Below, piece after piece: positions 10,771 through 21,950 of a stretch of DNA of 64,000 nt. A program made the translations under genes and the position numbers. Below the pieces are notes generated by a model. It made no database searches. It worked only from the letters and a program-made list of their open reading frames with translations, and was not told the DNA's origin. The first letter of the stretch is position 1. Each line of letters begins with the position of its first letter. Origin of the DNA: Vicia villosa (lineage: Eukaryota; Streptophyta; Magnoliopsida; Fabales; Fabaceae); the NCBI RefSeq assembly GCF_029867415.1, contig NC_081182.1:13080497-13144496 (forward strand). The letters are read 5' to 3'.

Positions 10771-10782
10771 GCTCTGATACCA
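10771..10782 (-). other. Primer-binding site of the SIRE-like element
   Basis: The minus strand reads TGGTATCAGAGC, the standard initiator-Met tRNA primer site of Ty1/copia elements, two bases from the LTR edge. Confidence 0.9.
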
Positions 10783-10997
10783 ATTGAAGGATAGAAAAAC
10801 ACTTAGAAAGGGGGGGGATTGAATAAGTGTGACTTTAAATCTTGGACGATAAAAATAAAATGCACAATTATTTTTATCCTGGTTCGCTGTTAACGAAGCT
10901 ACTCCAGTCCACCCCCGCAGAGATGATTTACCTCAACCTGAGGATTTAATCCACTAATCGCACGGATTACAATGGTTTTCCACTTAGTCCGCAACTA

Positions 10998-11225
10998 AGT
11001 CTTCCAGAGTCTTCTGATCACACACTGATCACTCCAGGAACAACTGCTTAGATACCCTCTAAGACTTTTCTAGAGTCTACTGAACAACACGATCACTCTA
11101 GGCTTAGTTCACTCCTAAGACTTCTCTAGAGTATTCTGATCAACACGATCACTCTAGTTACAAACTGCTCAGCCAACTGCCAAGACTTCCTAGAGTATAC
11201 TGATCACACGATCACTCTAGTTCCT
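10998..11225. repeat. Tandem repeat in the SIRE-like LTR, about four imperfect units
   Basis: Units of about 65-70 bases share AAGACTT-CTAGAGT followed by ACACGATCACTCTAG. They lie downstream of the TATA box on the sense strand, so they belong to the transcribed R/U5 part. Confidence 0.65.
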
Positions 11226-11459
11226 TACAACTTAATGTAATCTATTCAAGAGTTTACAAATGCTTCTTAAAAGCTATAATCACAACTGTGATATTTCTCT
11301 TAACGTTTAAGCTTAATCTCACTAAGATATTACAACAGCAATGTAGTGAGTTTTGATGAAGATGAAGATTCTGAGTTTTGATTTGAACAGCGTTTCAGCA
11401 AGTTTGATATAAGTTGTTTTGGTGCAGAATCGTTAACCTTGCTTCTCATCAGAACTTCA

Positions 11460-11467
11460 TATTTATA
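11460..11467 (-). promoter_or_regulatory. TATA box of the SIRE-like LTR
   Basis: The minus strand reads CGCCTATAAATATGAAG, an excellent TATA consensus near the middle of the LTR. Confidence 0.6.
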
Positions 11468-12191
11468 GGCGTTGAGAAGATGACCGTTGAGTGCATTTAA
11501 TGCTTTGCGTGTTCCGTACAGCATTGCATTTAATGTTATACGCTTTTGTCAACTACCTCGAGCCTTGTTCACGCTGTGTCTACTGACGTTGCCTTTAGTA
11601 GCTTTAACGTTCCTTTTGTCAGTCAGCGTAGTCTGCCACGTGTACTTCCTTCTGATCTGATGTTTGTGAATATAACGTTTGAATATCATCAGAGTCAAAC
11701 AGCTTGGTGCATAGCATCTTCTGATCTTCTGACCTTGAAGTGCTTCTGAGCGTGATACCATCTTCTGATCTTTAGTGCTTCTGATCTCATGTTCTTCTGA
11801 TGCTTCCATAGACCCATGTTCTGATTCTGCTTCGACCATCTTCTGATGTCTTGCCAGACCATGTTCTGATGTTGCATGCTGAACCATTTGAGACACAACT
11901 TCTGAGCGCTGAATTATGCGTACTCTTTATATATTTCCTGAAAGGGAAATTGCATTGGATTAGAGTACCATATTATCTTAAGCAAAATTCATATTATTGT
12001 TATCATCAAAACTAAGATAATTGATAAGAACAAATCTTGTTCTAACAAAATAAATTACTCAAGACAAACATATGCAATGCACTGATGATGATTATTAAAA
12101 CAGATAATGTCTATCATAAGTCGAATGTTTAAACAAACAAAAAAAGGAATTGCAACTGAAAGTAAAACTAATGATCTTAAAGTCCATCCTT

Positions 12192-13640
12192 CTAGCCATC
12201 CACAGTATTAGCACTCTTGTTGTGATTAGGCATGGGAGCAGTGATCACGTTAGGAGTTGCAGGAGGATCGAACTTGATTTCCCCGGCATCGATCATGTCT
12301 TGGATCTTATTCTTCAATGTCCAGCAGTTGTCGGTGTCATGTCCAGAACTATTGGAGTGATATGCACACGTCGCGTTGGGATTATAGCGAGGGGAGGAAG
12401 TGTTGGGATTTGGATGAGGAGCTATCTGTATAAGTAACTCTGCTTTCAACAAGTGTTGCAGCGCTTGAGTCAAAGACATGTTGATCTTTGTGAATTGTCT
12501 TTTGGATGCGCTTTGTTTACGTTGGTTGTTTTGTTGTTGTATCGATGCTTGATTAGAGACCAAAATTGCCCCAACAGTGTCAGATTCATTCCTCCCATTG
12601 TATGACTTTTTTATAGTACCGGAAGAAGTAGCCACCTGAATTTTTCCGCTTCGGATACCACTTTCAACACGTTCTCCAGTCAGTATAAGCTCAATGAATC
12701 CAGATGATGAACTTCCCAGCAAATGACTATAGAAAGGACCAGTCAGTGTATTCATGAACATATCTACCATCTCTCTGTCGGCCAAGGAAGGTTTGACTCT
12801 TCCAGCTAGATCTCTCCATTTCTGAGCATACTCCTTGAAACTTTCCTTAGGTCCCATAGACATGCTTTGTAGTTGCATGCGAGTTGGTGCGAGATCGGAA
12901 TTATATTGGTATTGCTTATAGAAGGCAACAACTAAATCTTCCCAGGTATGGATGTTGGTACTTTCCAGTTGATAGTACCATTCGAGTTGAGTTCCAGATA
13001 AGCTTTCCTGAAAGAAATGGATCCAGAGCCTCTTATCAGCAGTGTGAGGCTGAATCTTCCTTACATAAGACCTCAAGTGTAGTTTAGGACAAGAGACTCC
13101 ATCATACTTAGCAAAGGCGGGAGTTTTGAATTTTGGAGGAATAACGACCCCAGGCACAAGTCCAAGCTCTTCAAAATCCAGCCCAGGTACCTTCTGAATT
13201 TCCACACTTCTCAGACGCTCTTCTAACATCTTGTATTTGTCATCGGGATGTTCGTCCTCATGGTAATAGTCCTCTTCTTCTTCAGAGAGTTTGGCAGAAT
13301 CGTGGTTACTTTTTGCATCGGTTTTGATACTAGCATCATCATCTTGCTCATCCTCATCACTGTCTTCAGAGGTTTCAGCATCCCTGAGTTGCAAGATTGG
13401 TCTAAGCTTTTTCACTCGAGTCTTCTTACCCTCTTTGGGAGCTTCAGCTTCTTCAACCTTTTTGAGAGGGCCTTTGAACCTTCCTCCCAGATTGAGAACA
13501 CCTTTAGGTTTCTTGGTCTTCTTTTTCTTCTTAGTCAGAAGGGATTTCAGCTCATCTTGCCCCTTGGACAAATTCAGAATCAAGGCTTGGAACTCGGTGT
13601 TTTGAGCTTGGAGATCCTTAACTGATTGTTCGAGATTCAT
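12192..13640 (-). CDS. gag: Ogre-2 gag polyprotein
   Basis: Capsid precursor starting at the ATG at 13640 (MNLEQSVKDLQAQNTEFQAL). A short coiled coil is followed by a Lys-rich stretch (KKKKKTKKPKG), an acidic Asp/Glu segment, then the retrotransposon-gag core (WIHFFQESLSGTQLEWYYQL, FKEYAQKWRDLAGRV) and a C-terminal cluster CAYHSNSSGHDTDNC. It parallels the Ogre-1 gag but is diverged, so the two are different families or subfamilies. The stop at 12192-12194 comes earlier than in Ogre-1; whether it is natural or a mutation cannot be decided. The frame is open for 482 residues. Confidence 0.85.
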   Translation of the reverse strand: MNLEQSVKDLQAQNTEFQALILNLSKGQDELKSLLTKKKKKTKKPKGVLNLGGRFKGPLKKVEEAEAPKEGKKTRVKKLRPILQLRDAETSEDSDEDEQDDDASIKTDAKSNHDSAKLSEEEEDYYHEDEHPDDKYKMLEERLRSVEIQKVPGLDFEELGLVPGVVIPPKFKTPAFAKYDGVSCPKLHLRSYVRKIQPHTADKRLWIHFFQESLSGTQLEWYYQLESTNIHTWEDLVVAFYKQYQYNSDLAPTRMQLQSMSMGPKESFKEYAQKWRDLAGRVKPSLADREMVDMFMNTLTGPFYSHLLGSSSSGFIELILTGERVESGIRSGKIQVATSSGTIKKSYNGRNESDTVGAILVSNQASIQQQNNQRKQSASKRQFTKINMSLTQALQHLLKAELLIQIAPHPNPNTSSPRYNPNATCAYHSNSSGHDTDNCWTLKNKIQDMIDAGEIKFDPPATPNVITAPMPNHNKSANTVDG

Positions 13641-14841
13641 GATGCTGAAATAAACAGCGAGGAAGGATGAGAGACCTATTGTAAGAAACCTGTTATGCGA
13701 TGTTATTAATGTAAATGCAATGCTTTCAAGGATCTATAGGAAATTTAGCTTGCAACGTTTAGACATTGAATCAAACACAGTTGTGTCTAGAGAATTCTGG
13801 CTTTCGTCTTTGGACGTCCTGCTTTGAGAATCAAGCTCACCATATCGAGTGGGTCATCGCCTCTGATTCGGGATACTTCTGAATTCAAAGGTACATGGCT
13901 AGAGGAAAATAAATCCTCTTGCCCCTTGATAGGTACAGAGTCTCTGAATTGGGAGGTACGTGGCCAGAGGAAAATAAATCCTCTTGCCCCTAGATAGGAA
14001 TTCAGTCCTTGATAAGAGCACCTGAAATTGTGCGCCCTAAATTCCTAAGATCCTTGAAAGGGTTAGTTGATCATGTTGTGCTTATGATGTCATGATGTCA
14101 TGATGTTATGCGAATGCAGTTCATTAGTCATAGTGTGAGATAGTAAGGACAAACAAGTCCTTTCAACAAAACCTGCGAGGGAACGAAGGTTAGTAGCAAA
14201 CACAAGCAAGTCGCACAAATCACATAAGTCACACAAGTCACAAGATTTTGCCTTAAGGTTAGGCTTGCACGTGGTCCAGAGGTATGTACACTCCCCCTGA
14301 AGTTTAGTCGGTTCACACCTGTCCTATATAAAGATCGGGTTCTAGGGAGCTCATATCATTGACCTTTCTCGAAGGCACTTATCTCAGTTCGGCAATCGAA
14401 TCGCCAACCGAAAAGGTCCTGAAAGTCCAGTCCATATGAGTGTAGCTTCGAGTATCAACCAACTTCAGTCGGAACCAAAGCCAGCCATCTCGCTACTTTC
14501 TAAAAGCCCAAAGTCAAGTTCGACTAAGGTTCTAAGGGCAAATTAGTGCTTAATGACACCACGCGGCAGCCAAGCATTTCCTCAGGTCGGATCCCAAGGA
14601 ACACCAGGACAAACCAATGTGTCACACTAACGATGGCCATCAGATCAACCACATCAGTATACGCTGTGCAGTCTCATTGATCTCATGCCATTTACCTAAG
14701 GTACTCAGATCCGGGTTAGGATCTTTCACACAGCAAAATACCCAAGACAGCCCTGCAAAAATAAAGCAAACAAAACAAACAATAGAAAACATTTAAGTGA
14801 TTCCCGAACTTTTAAGGTAACCCCTCTTTTATCGAAATTAA
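13641..14841 (-). other. Ogre-2 untranslated leader with a 65-bp tandem duplication
   Basis: This is the stretch between the primer site and gag. At 13881-14006 a unit containing GAGGAAAATAAATCCTCTTG occurs twice with a 65-base period. No ORF1 or other convincing coding frame is present. Confidence 0.6.
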
Positions 14842-14859
14842 TCCCCAGCAGAGTCGCCA
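14842..14859 (-). other. Ogre-2 primer-binding site
   Basis: The minus strand reads TGGCGACTCTGCTGGGGA, identical to the Ogre-1 site. Four bases separate it from the LTR edge at 14864. Confidence 0.85.
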
Positions 14860-16029
14860 GTTCTGTAACTCGGTGAACCGACTTTATTTGAAATGTGCGG
14901 ATAGCAAGAGTCGCCACCGACTTTTATTTTATCCAAATATTAGAAAGGCTAAAAGAACAGAAAAAAACCTTTTTGAGAAAAACTGAGTTCGGGGGGTAAT
15001 TATGCAAAGGGAAGGTGTAAGGCACCCTTTGCATCCATGGTTTTCCATGGGCTCTTAATTGCTTTGCTCTTTGAAGAATTTTTAGAAGAAGTGAATATGG
15101 ACTTTAGCTCGTAAATGAGCGTAGCCATTTTGAAGGTTTATGAGAAAGAATATGAAAAAAAAAGTTTTAGCCAGAGCAAGTCAATTAGGGGCAATTACCT
15201 TAAACTCAGATGATAGGTCTCTTTTTAGCCTTTCAGAATGAAAGGGTCTATCCTTGCCATAAGAGGGCAGGAAGCCTTTCGTTTGGAGGTAGAAGGGTCA
15301 TCGAAATATCCTTTGCCATAAGACTGCCCCATGCCATAGGAGGGCAGGTAGTCTAAGGTAAGGATCAGAATAAGCCTTATTCGTAGGCAGCCAGAAGATA
15401 CCTCAGCCTTTTTCCGTAGGCAACTTCCGAGGGTCGAGGTCATATTTGTGTATCGAAGGCAGCATCATTTAGGGTCGCATGACCTTTAGTTATCGAGGCA
15501 GCATGGCTGAGGTATCCTCATATTCGAGGGACATGGCTTATTCTGCAAAAAACACAAAGGCAACGGCAAAGGCAACAGGCAACTGAGAGGGTTACCCAAA
15601 AGTGTGCGTGTGTGCACCAATCACGTGATTATATTCAGAAATTTATCTTGTAATTAGTGATTCTACGTTCAATTCAAAGGTTGCACTCCCTAGGATTACT
15701 AACCACACATTTAAATAATATAACCAAAACAGATATGGGGGAGGGAAATTGTAACCAGCGGATCCCTTAATAGGGTTTGACATAAGTAATAATAAAGCAT
15801 AAAATATTAAAGTTAGGGTTTAGGGTTACCAACACTCGTAGCTTTGGCAGTCAACAAACCCTGAAAATTGAAAAGAAAAGAATAAACAGAAGAGGGTGAG
15901 TGTATTATTTGTTCAGAGGCAAGCATCATTAACCCTAAAATAAGAAGGTCAAGAAAATAAAATATGATAAATAAAAGGCACTTAGCTTTGCGTTTGATCT
16001 GGTATGGTTGGTGGTCGGAGGAAGCCTCG

Positions 16030-16087
16030 AGATTAACCCTGAAAAGGCAAAGAGGCAAGATTAACCCTGAAAAGGCAAAGAGGCAAG
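16030..16087. repeat. 28-bp tandem repeat in the Ogre-2 LTR
   Basis: The unit AGATTAACCCTGAAAAGGCA plus AAGAGGCA is present twice, starting at 16030 and 16058, with the start of a further partial copy. A looser relative (CCTGAAAAGGCACAG) occurs near 16240. Confidence 0.75.
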
Positions 16088-16681
16088 GCTCGTGAGTGTA
16101 AAATAGTCCATTGACTTTCGAGGTTTTTTAACCCTATGATGCGAATGAATATTTAAATGATAAAATAATAAAGAAAGGTTAAGAACTTAGCTTCATTCTT
16201 TTGACGAGGCGCGTAGTCGGAAGGCACCTGGAAAGACAAACCTGAAAAGGCACAGAAAAAGAAATAGATTCAGTGTAGGCACGTTCTTCGTAAACAATGA
16301 TTAGTTATCATGGCAAAATCAAGGTTTAGAACATAAAATAAATTTAATTACCCTAAAATAATTATTAGCCAAAAAGATTATTTTTAATGTTAGAAGAAAA
16401 ATCGAGATTTCAATTAGATATCTAATCCTAATATGTATTTTGATCAATTAACAAGATATTTATAATTAATTAAATATTTAAACAATCAAATTAATTTAAC
16501 CATTTAATTTATTTAAATCAAATAAAAGATAATTTACTAAACACATAATTAAAAACAAAATTATATAAAAAATAAGAAACAAAGACTCAGCTTAGCTTTA
16601 GTGTGGTTGAACTCAGAAGGTACATGGTGTAGATGCAGTATCCTGGGCGTTGGATCTTGCTTTATTGAGGATCTGAAGGGC

Positions 16682-16765
16682 AAAAAATAATCCCCACAGG
16701 GATCGAACCCGCGTGTTGGGGGATGAGGGAATTGGAGGCACACGTTCAACCACTAGGTCACTTTC
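16682..16765 (-). other. tRNA-like module with pol III A/B-box look-alikes and T-run in the Ogre-2 LTR
   Basis: On the minus strand, GTGACCTAGTGGTTGAACG (16762-16744) looks like a tRNA D-arm/A box. GGGTTCGATCCC (16710-16699) is a consensus B box. They are followed by ATTATTTTTTG, a T-run of the kind that terminates RNA polymerase III. The B box is identical over 12 bases to that in the Ogre-1 LTR. The middle, where an anticodon arm should be, is not clearly tRNA-like. Confidence 0.5.
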
Positions 16766-18189
16766 ATTCGCTGATAATGAGGATCACTTCATTAATATAT
16801 ATTTAGAATAAAACGTGGATTTAAAATTAAAACAGAAAGGGATCGCGGGCCCCCCTGTGCTTTTCTTCTTCGCCGAATTCTGGGATTTGCATCTTCGTAC
16901 GATGCACAACAAACCTTCACTCCCTGCAAAGTCAAAACTCAACAGAACAAATGCTAAATCGAAACTAAGGATATAGATTGACTAAAAATCAACCACTGAA
17001 TCCAATGGTTCCATCAATTTTGGCTAATTTTTCCTAAATCATAAATTCCCAATTTGAAGCTTTGGAAACCTATCAATGGTGTATCTCTGTACCTGCAACT
17101 AAACGTAAATCGAACGGCATAGGGAGCTTGCAAACATGATGCTCAACACAAATATATATCTAAACATGATTTATGATGTATGTATGAATGAATTCAGATT
17201 GAAAAAAAAATTTTGAACCAAAGCGTGAATCAAGGGAACACGTTTCTGCGATTTTCGGTTGATGATGGAAGCTGATTCACGTTCAGAGAATTCCAAAGAA
17301 TCGTTTGAGGCGCTTTGTTTGGTGTGAATCGGGCTAAAAAATTTCCTCCTCTCCCTCGAGACTCACGGTTTCACAAGTTGTTGAACAGGCTCTTTTTTTG
17401 CGGCAAAAAATAATATCCCCATTGTTCTGAATTCTCTTGGCTTTTACAAGGGATGGCATTAGGTTAGGAATAAAGAATCAAATCTTCATCAATTAAAAGA
17501 TTGGAATTTGATTAGGGAGAATCCAATCTTTCAAATTTCACGTATTATTATTATATTTTTTAGGATCGGATTTTATGCTGCCTGAATCAAGAAGTAAGCA
17601 TCCATTCTATAACTATTTCCTTATTTATTTCATTTTTTATTTTATTTATATTTAAGTGAATCAAATTCATGATAATAAAATAATAAATAAATAAATAAAT
17701 AAAAATAGTTAGGGAATGGTTTATGGGCCTTTTTATGAATCATGTGTTTGCTTGAAATCCAAAACTTTAGGCCCATTTATCCAACAAGTCCATTCTGCTC
17801 AATTAGGGTTTTGTAGATTTTTGATCTTTTCTTGATGAACCATGATCAATTCTTGATCAAATGGTGAATGATAATTCAATATGAGGATGTTGACAAAAAA
17901 TCAGGAGTTTTGACCACAGCTGACTTTTAGGTCAATTTAGTCGACTGTTGACTTTCTGAGCGATTGAGGAATCAATCTTTTGAGTTGAGACATGAAATTT
18001 GTCATGGAGGTGGTGTGGGGTATCATAGACCATATAGGATGCCTTGGAGTCTTTGGTTCATTGATTTCCCTTCAGAGCGACAAACCCTAATTCTTTGAGT
18101 CTTGTTTAGGAGAGTGTGTTTTGGAGCTTTATGTATTGATTTGAACTTGTACAAGAGGAAATAGTATGGGCAAATTTTGGGGTATGACA

Positions 18190-20448
18190 CACAGTCTTTA
18201 CTTCCATCCTTGAACGGATCATGTCTTTCTCATCTTCCCGCACATTTTGAATAAAAGACGCCTCTGACTTGTCAAGGTTTACCACCTGTCCTGAGGAGGT
18301 TTGGTATTGATGAAGAATGGCCATAATTCTGTCCCCTTCCTATGTGTTAGCTCTGGCAAAAAGCAAGCTGTCGTCGGCGAAAAAGAGGTGCGTTATAACC
18401 GGAACATTACGAGCAATCTTAATGCCATGGATCAGACCTGCAGTAGCTTCCTTCCTCAATAAACCTGAGAGCACATCTGCACACAAAATAAACAAATAAG
18501 GTGAGAGGGGATCTCCTTGACGGAGACCCCTGTTAGGAACGAAACTCTCCGATGGTTGGCCATTTAACAGAACTTTATATGACACCGTCGAGATGCACCG
18601 CTGAATGACATTCACCAAGTGTATCGAAAATCCCATAGAGGATAACACTTCAATAACAAACGGCCACTCCAAACGGTCGTATGCTTTCGACATGTCTAGT
18701 TTAAGCGCCATCACCCCGCGTTTTCCTTTCTTTTTCTTCTTAAGCCAGTGAAAACATCCCATAGCCACTAACGTGTTATCTGTAATTAATCTTCCTTGAA
18801 CAAACGCACTTTGCTCCTCATCCACGATAACAGGCAGACAGCGTTTTAGACGGTTGGATATGGTTTTTGTCACAATTTTCATCACCACATTACATAGGCT
18901 AATTGGTCTGAAGTCCTTTGGGCTTGAGGGGTTTTTACACTTCGGAATTAGCGCAATGTGGGTGCTGTTAATTGCCACCGGGTCCTTGTTATGGTTCAAA
19001 ACCTCCAGCACTAACCTGCTCACATCTTGACCCATTATGTGCCAATACTTTTGAAAAAAGAGCACAGGAAAACCATCGGGGCCAGGCGACTTGAGGGGGT
19101 GCATTTGGAACAGCGCTTCTCTAACTTCACTCATAGTAAAACTTTCTTCGCGCCAGCTGATATGGTGGGGCTGCAATTTATTTTTAACCACCGAACAAAC
19201 AGCAGGTATATTCGTGGGCAACGTCGTGGCAAACAAATTAGAGAAGTATTTGACCAACAGTCTTTCGCACTTTTCATCACCTCTCCACCAAACTCCATTA
19301 TCATCCTTCAACTTCGAGATCATATTCGTTTTCCTTCTTTGTTTTGCTTTCTTATGGAAGAACTTTGTGTTTTTGTCTCCGTGTGCAAGCCAAAGGGCCC
19401 TACTTTTCTGTCTCCAAAATACCTCTTCCATTTGAAGAAGTTTATTCCGTTGTGCTAATAGGGCTTTGTGCTTCAACCCCGATTCCTCGTTTGCATCCCA
19501 TTCAATCTCCGCATTCAGTAAGCCCTCCAGTCTGTTCAATTCCTTGCCAATGGTTCCCAACCTGTACTCCTTAAAAGAATCACTCAAACTCTGCATACCA
19601 GCCAGCTTGTGTGCAACCTGTCCACTTTGACCGCACCACAAATCTTTGATCACTGCTTCGCATTTTGGGTCACGACACCACACTTCTTCAAATCTAAAAA
19701 TATGAGTTCTACGCCTCCTTGTATTTCCCAAATCTGCCTCCAAAACGATTTTGATAACCGCGTGGTCTGAACCAAAACGAGGAAGATGTTGTACTTTGAT
19801 CGGCGAATATCTGTTGATTAACTCCTGAGTTGCTAAACACCTGTCGAGGCGGCATTGAATGTTCTCCCCACCTTTTCTCCCATTTGTCCATGTGAATTTA
19901 TACCCCTCAAAGCCCAGGTCTATAAGACCGCATGTGTCCAGAGAATATCTCCCAAAGAGACAATTGAGATACAGTTCTGGTATTTCCTCCGGTCTTCTCA
20001 CTATCCATAACCACATCGTTCAGATCACCGAAGCAAATAGCTTTACTCCCACCCCTGTAAATTAAATCCTGAATAAGAGACCAAGTCAGCCTTTTGTTGT
20101 GTTCCTCCGGATATCCGTAGATACCGTAGAAAGACCACTCCAACGCATTAGAATCTTCTTTCACCTCTCCACCTATGTGATTCATGGAAAAAGACGAAAT
20201 TGTCACATCAATATTTTCCTTCCAAAACAGAATTAAGCCTCCAGCCCTTTCCTACCAAAACCAGCACAATCTACAGCAAAACAGTTCTTAAAACCATTCT
20301 TGAGCCTAACTCTTTCCACCTCCCCCTTCTTCAGATGAGATTCCATAACGAACACCATGTCGGGACTTTCCACACTAAAGAGCCTTAACAAGGCTCGAAC
20401 TGCACGGGGACTCCCTAATCCCCTGCAGTTCCAACTCAGAATCTTCAT
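18190..20448 (-). pseudogene. LINE ORF2: endonuclease plus reverse transcriptase, disabled
   Basis: The ATG at 20448 overlaps the ORF1 stop as ATGA. The start MKILSWNCRGLGSPRAVRAL is a typical apurinic-endonuclease N-terminus. The endonuclease continues in another frame (CFGDLNDV near 20040) after a one-base loss near 20245, and a second indel near 19990 returns to the original frame, so the two shifts compensate. Reverse transcriptase follows (FRPISLCNVVMKIVTKTISN, GLRQGDPLSPYLFIL, catalytic FADDSLLFAR). A TAG at 18342-18340 stops the frame directly after that motif, and in-frame coding resumes (MAILHQYQTSSGQVVNLDKS) until the Ogre-2 insertion at 18189. RNase H and the 3' end are missing here. 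Confidence 0.88.
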
Positions 20449-21729
20449 TGTTGTAAGCGGTGTTGGTCCTCCAACACCACCTCTGGTTTAGGTAAACGTA
20501 ACGCAATTGGAGCATCCACAACCTTCAATTTTTTCTCCCCACTACCGCACCCCTCGACAGTACCGTCAATGATCATCACATCCACCAAATTCCTCTTTCC
20601 TTTTTCTAGCTCAGGTTTCTTTCCAGTGGCTGCATTTCCTTTCCTAACTCCTTGTCTCCTAGTCCATTTCTTCTCCTTCCCTCCCTCCCCTTTCTTAGGT
20701 GCTTTTCCTTGGACCCCTATATTGGAAATATCTACCGCTCCCAACGATTCAGCCATAGCTTCGATCTCTAGTAAATTCTTCCCCTTAACGACCCCAGGTG
20801 CTACATCCTTTGAAACCTCTCCCTTCCTTCCTTCAATGACTTTACCTTTCTCTTGACCTTGCTCCACCTCCCCTTCTTCCACCTCCTTTTCTTTCTCCTT
20901 TGTTTCGCATCTACTCTGCCCCGACGAAATATTGAACAGGCTTTTACTATAGGAACTCGATGTGGAACCCTTCCTCTGTGCCTCTTCCTGAATTCTGGGT
21001 AGCGGCGAGGCCCTCAACCAGGCTCCATAGGAAAGGTCCTATTCTTCCAAGTCCTCAAATCCTTCTTCACAAAGATCCCCCATGGATTCACAGTCTTTTA
21101 ACTGATGACCCACTCGACCGCACACAAAGCAGAAAGTCGGTAGTCTGTCATATTTGAAGTGAACTCTCAGATTTTTCTCTCTGAACCTCACTTCCGTTCC
21201 ACGCTTTAGAGGTTGTTTGAGATCGATTTTAACCTTAATGCGTAGAAATCCTACCGTTGCGATGAGCTTCCTTCAGATCCATCTCCTCAAACTCACCCAG
21301 TATGCCTCCCAACTTCTTAGCCATCGCCTCCGACCTGAGTATCAGTGGCAAGTCATATACTCTCACCCAAAACGTTCCAAAGTGCATATTCAAGTCTAAA
21401 GGTTGTTCATCTCCAAAAACCCGAGCTAGAACCAAAAGATTTATATCAAAACTCCAAGGACCATTCCTTCGAACCCCTTCCAGATCTCTCTTCGTTGCAA
21501 ATCTGAACAAGAACATATTTTTGTTTAGCTCCTGAACTTCCATCGGGTTTTTCAATCTCTAGGCACTGATCATTGTGCTTGTGAAGGCCCTGGAATTGAA
21601 ACTATTATCAGACCACAAATTCCCTGCCAAAGTTCAGTGAAAAACCTCCTCCTCACATCCTTCATCAATCTCCACTGTGATACCCTCCTCTTCTTCTTTT
21701 AACAATTGAATGTTCTTCCATTTATCCAT
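20445..21729 (-). pseudogene. LINE ORF1: RNA-binding protein (DUF4283 plus zinc knuckle), disabled
   Basis: The ATG at 21729 opens MDKWKNIQLLKEEEEGITVE, typical of plant L1 ORF1. A TGA and a TAG interrupt the early frame (the TAG sits in MISA*RLKNP, where Trp is expected). The DUF4283-like core (FLFRFATKRDLEGVRRNGPW) lies at about 21550-21260. A frameshift near 21260 leads into a segment with knuckle CFVCGRVGHQLKDC at about 21131-21090. The C-terminal part (21017-20445) is Lys/Glu-rich and basic, and ends at a TGA that overlaps the ORF2 start. In intact elements this protein binds LINE RNA. Confidence 0.85.
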
Positions 21730-21950
21730 GACTCCGTCACCAAGGACCGGGAGAGACAAAACAACAACAAAACTCCAACACAGAGCTGCGAGATGCCGAA
21801 GGAAGGAAAAGACCCCAAAGGGTGGGGAGTAAAACCAAATAAATTTGGGAATAAAGACCAGAAACTGGAGGTAAAAATCCGCCGTTCAAACCCTAGTTAG
21901 GATAGGAAAGGGGATGAAGAGACACGATAAGTTTCTAGAGAGAGGTCAGA

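Larger units (their letters stand above)
8072..12047 (-). mobile_element. SIRE/Maximus-type Ty1/copia retrotransposon, 5' part
   Basis: On the minus strand: LTR (12047-10785), primer site, a very large gag, protease and the start of integrase, broken at 8071 by Ogre-1. The large gag with a long acidic and coiled-coil C-terminal extension, and the LTR start TGTTAGAACAAGATTTG, fit the SIRE/Maximus lineage. Its right edge abuts internal sequence of Ogre-2, so it was inserted there. The rest of the element should resume to the left of the window, beyond Ogre-1. Confidence 0.88.
10785..12047 (-). repeat. 5' LTR of the SIRE-like element (1263 bp)
   Basis: The plus strand begins TGAAGGATAG beside the primer site and ends CTTGTTCTAACA, giving TG...CA termini. 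It contains CTTCTGA-rich stretches (11700-11890), a tandem array and a TATA box. The partner LTR is outside the window, so no age can be estimated. Confidence 0.85.
12048..18189 (-). mobile_element. Ogre-2: Ogre/Tat-type Ty3/gypsy element, 5' half
   Basis: On the minus strand: LTR (18189-14864), a primer site identical to that of Ogre-1, a 1.2-kb leader and gag. It is interrupted at 12047 by the SIRE-like copia element, with the remainder expected left of the window. Its outer LTR edge at 18189 lies inside a LINE reverse transcriptase frame. No ORF1 precedes gag, unlike Ogre-1. Confidence 0.88.
14864..18189 (-). repeat. Ogre-2 5' LTR (3326 bp)
   Basis: The plus strand starts TGTAACTCGG after the primer site and ends TTTTGGGGTATGACA at 18189, the same outer end as the Ogre-1 LTR. 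Inside are many GCCATAAGAGGGCAGG-like and GGCAGCAT words (15230-15540), a 28-bp tandem repeat, and a tRNA-like module at 16682-16765. No gene is present. Confidence 0.85.
18190..21950 (-). mobile_element. L1-type LINE, 5' part, split by Ogre-2
   Basis: On the minus strand there is a leader, an ORF1 with a DUF4283-like and CCHC region, and an ORF2 with endonuclease and reverse transcriptase. The element is cut inside reverse transcriptase by the Ogre-2 LTR at 18189. It carries several nonsense and frameshift changes and is dead. The 5' end is approximate: the sense leader runs from about 21950 to the ORF1 ATG at 21729. Confidence 0.88.
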
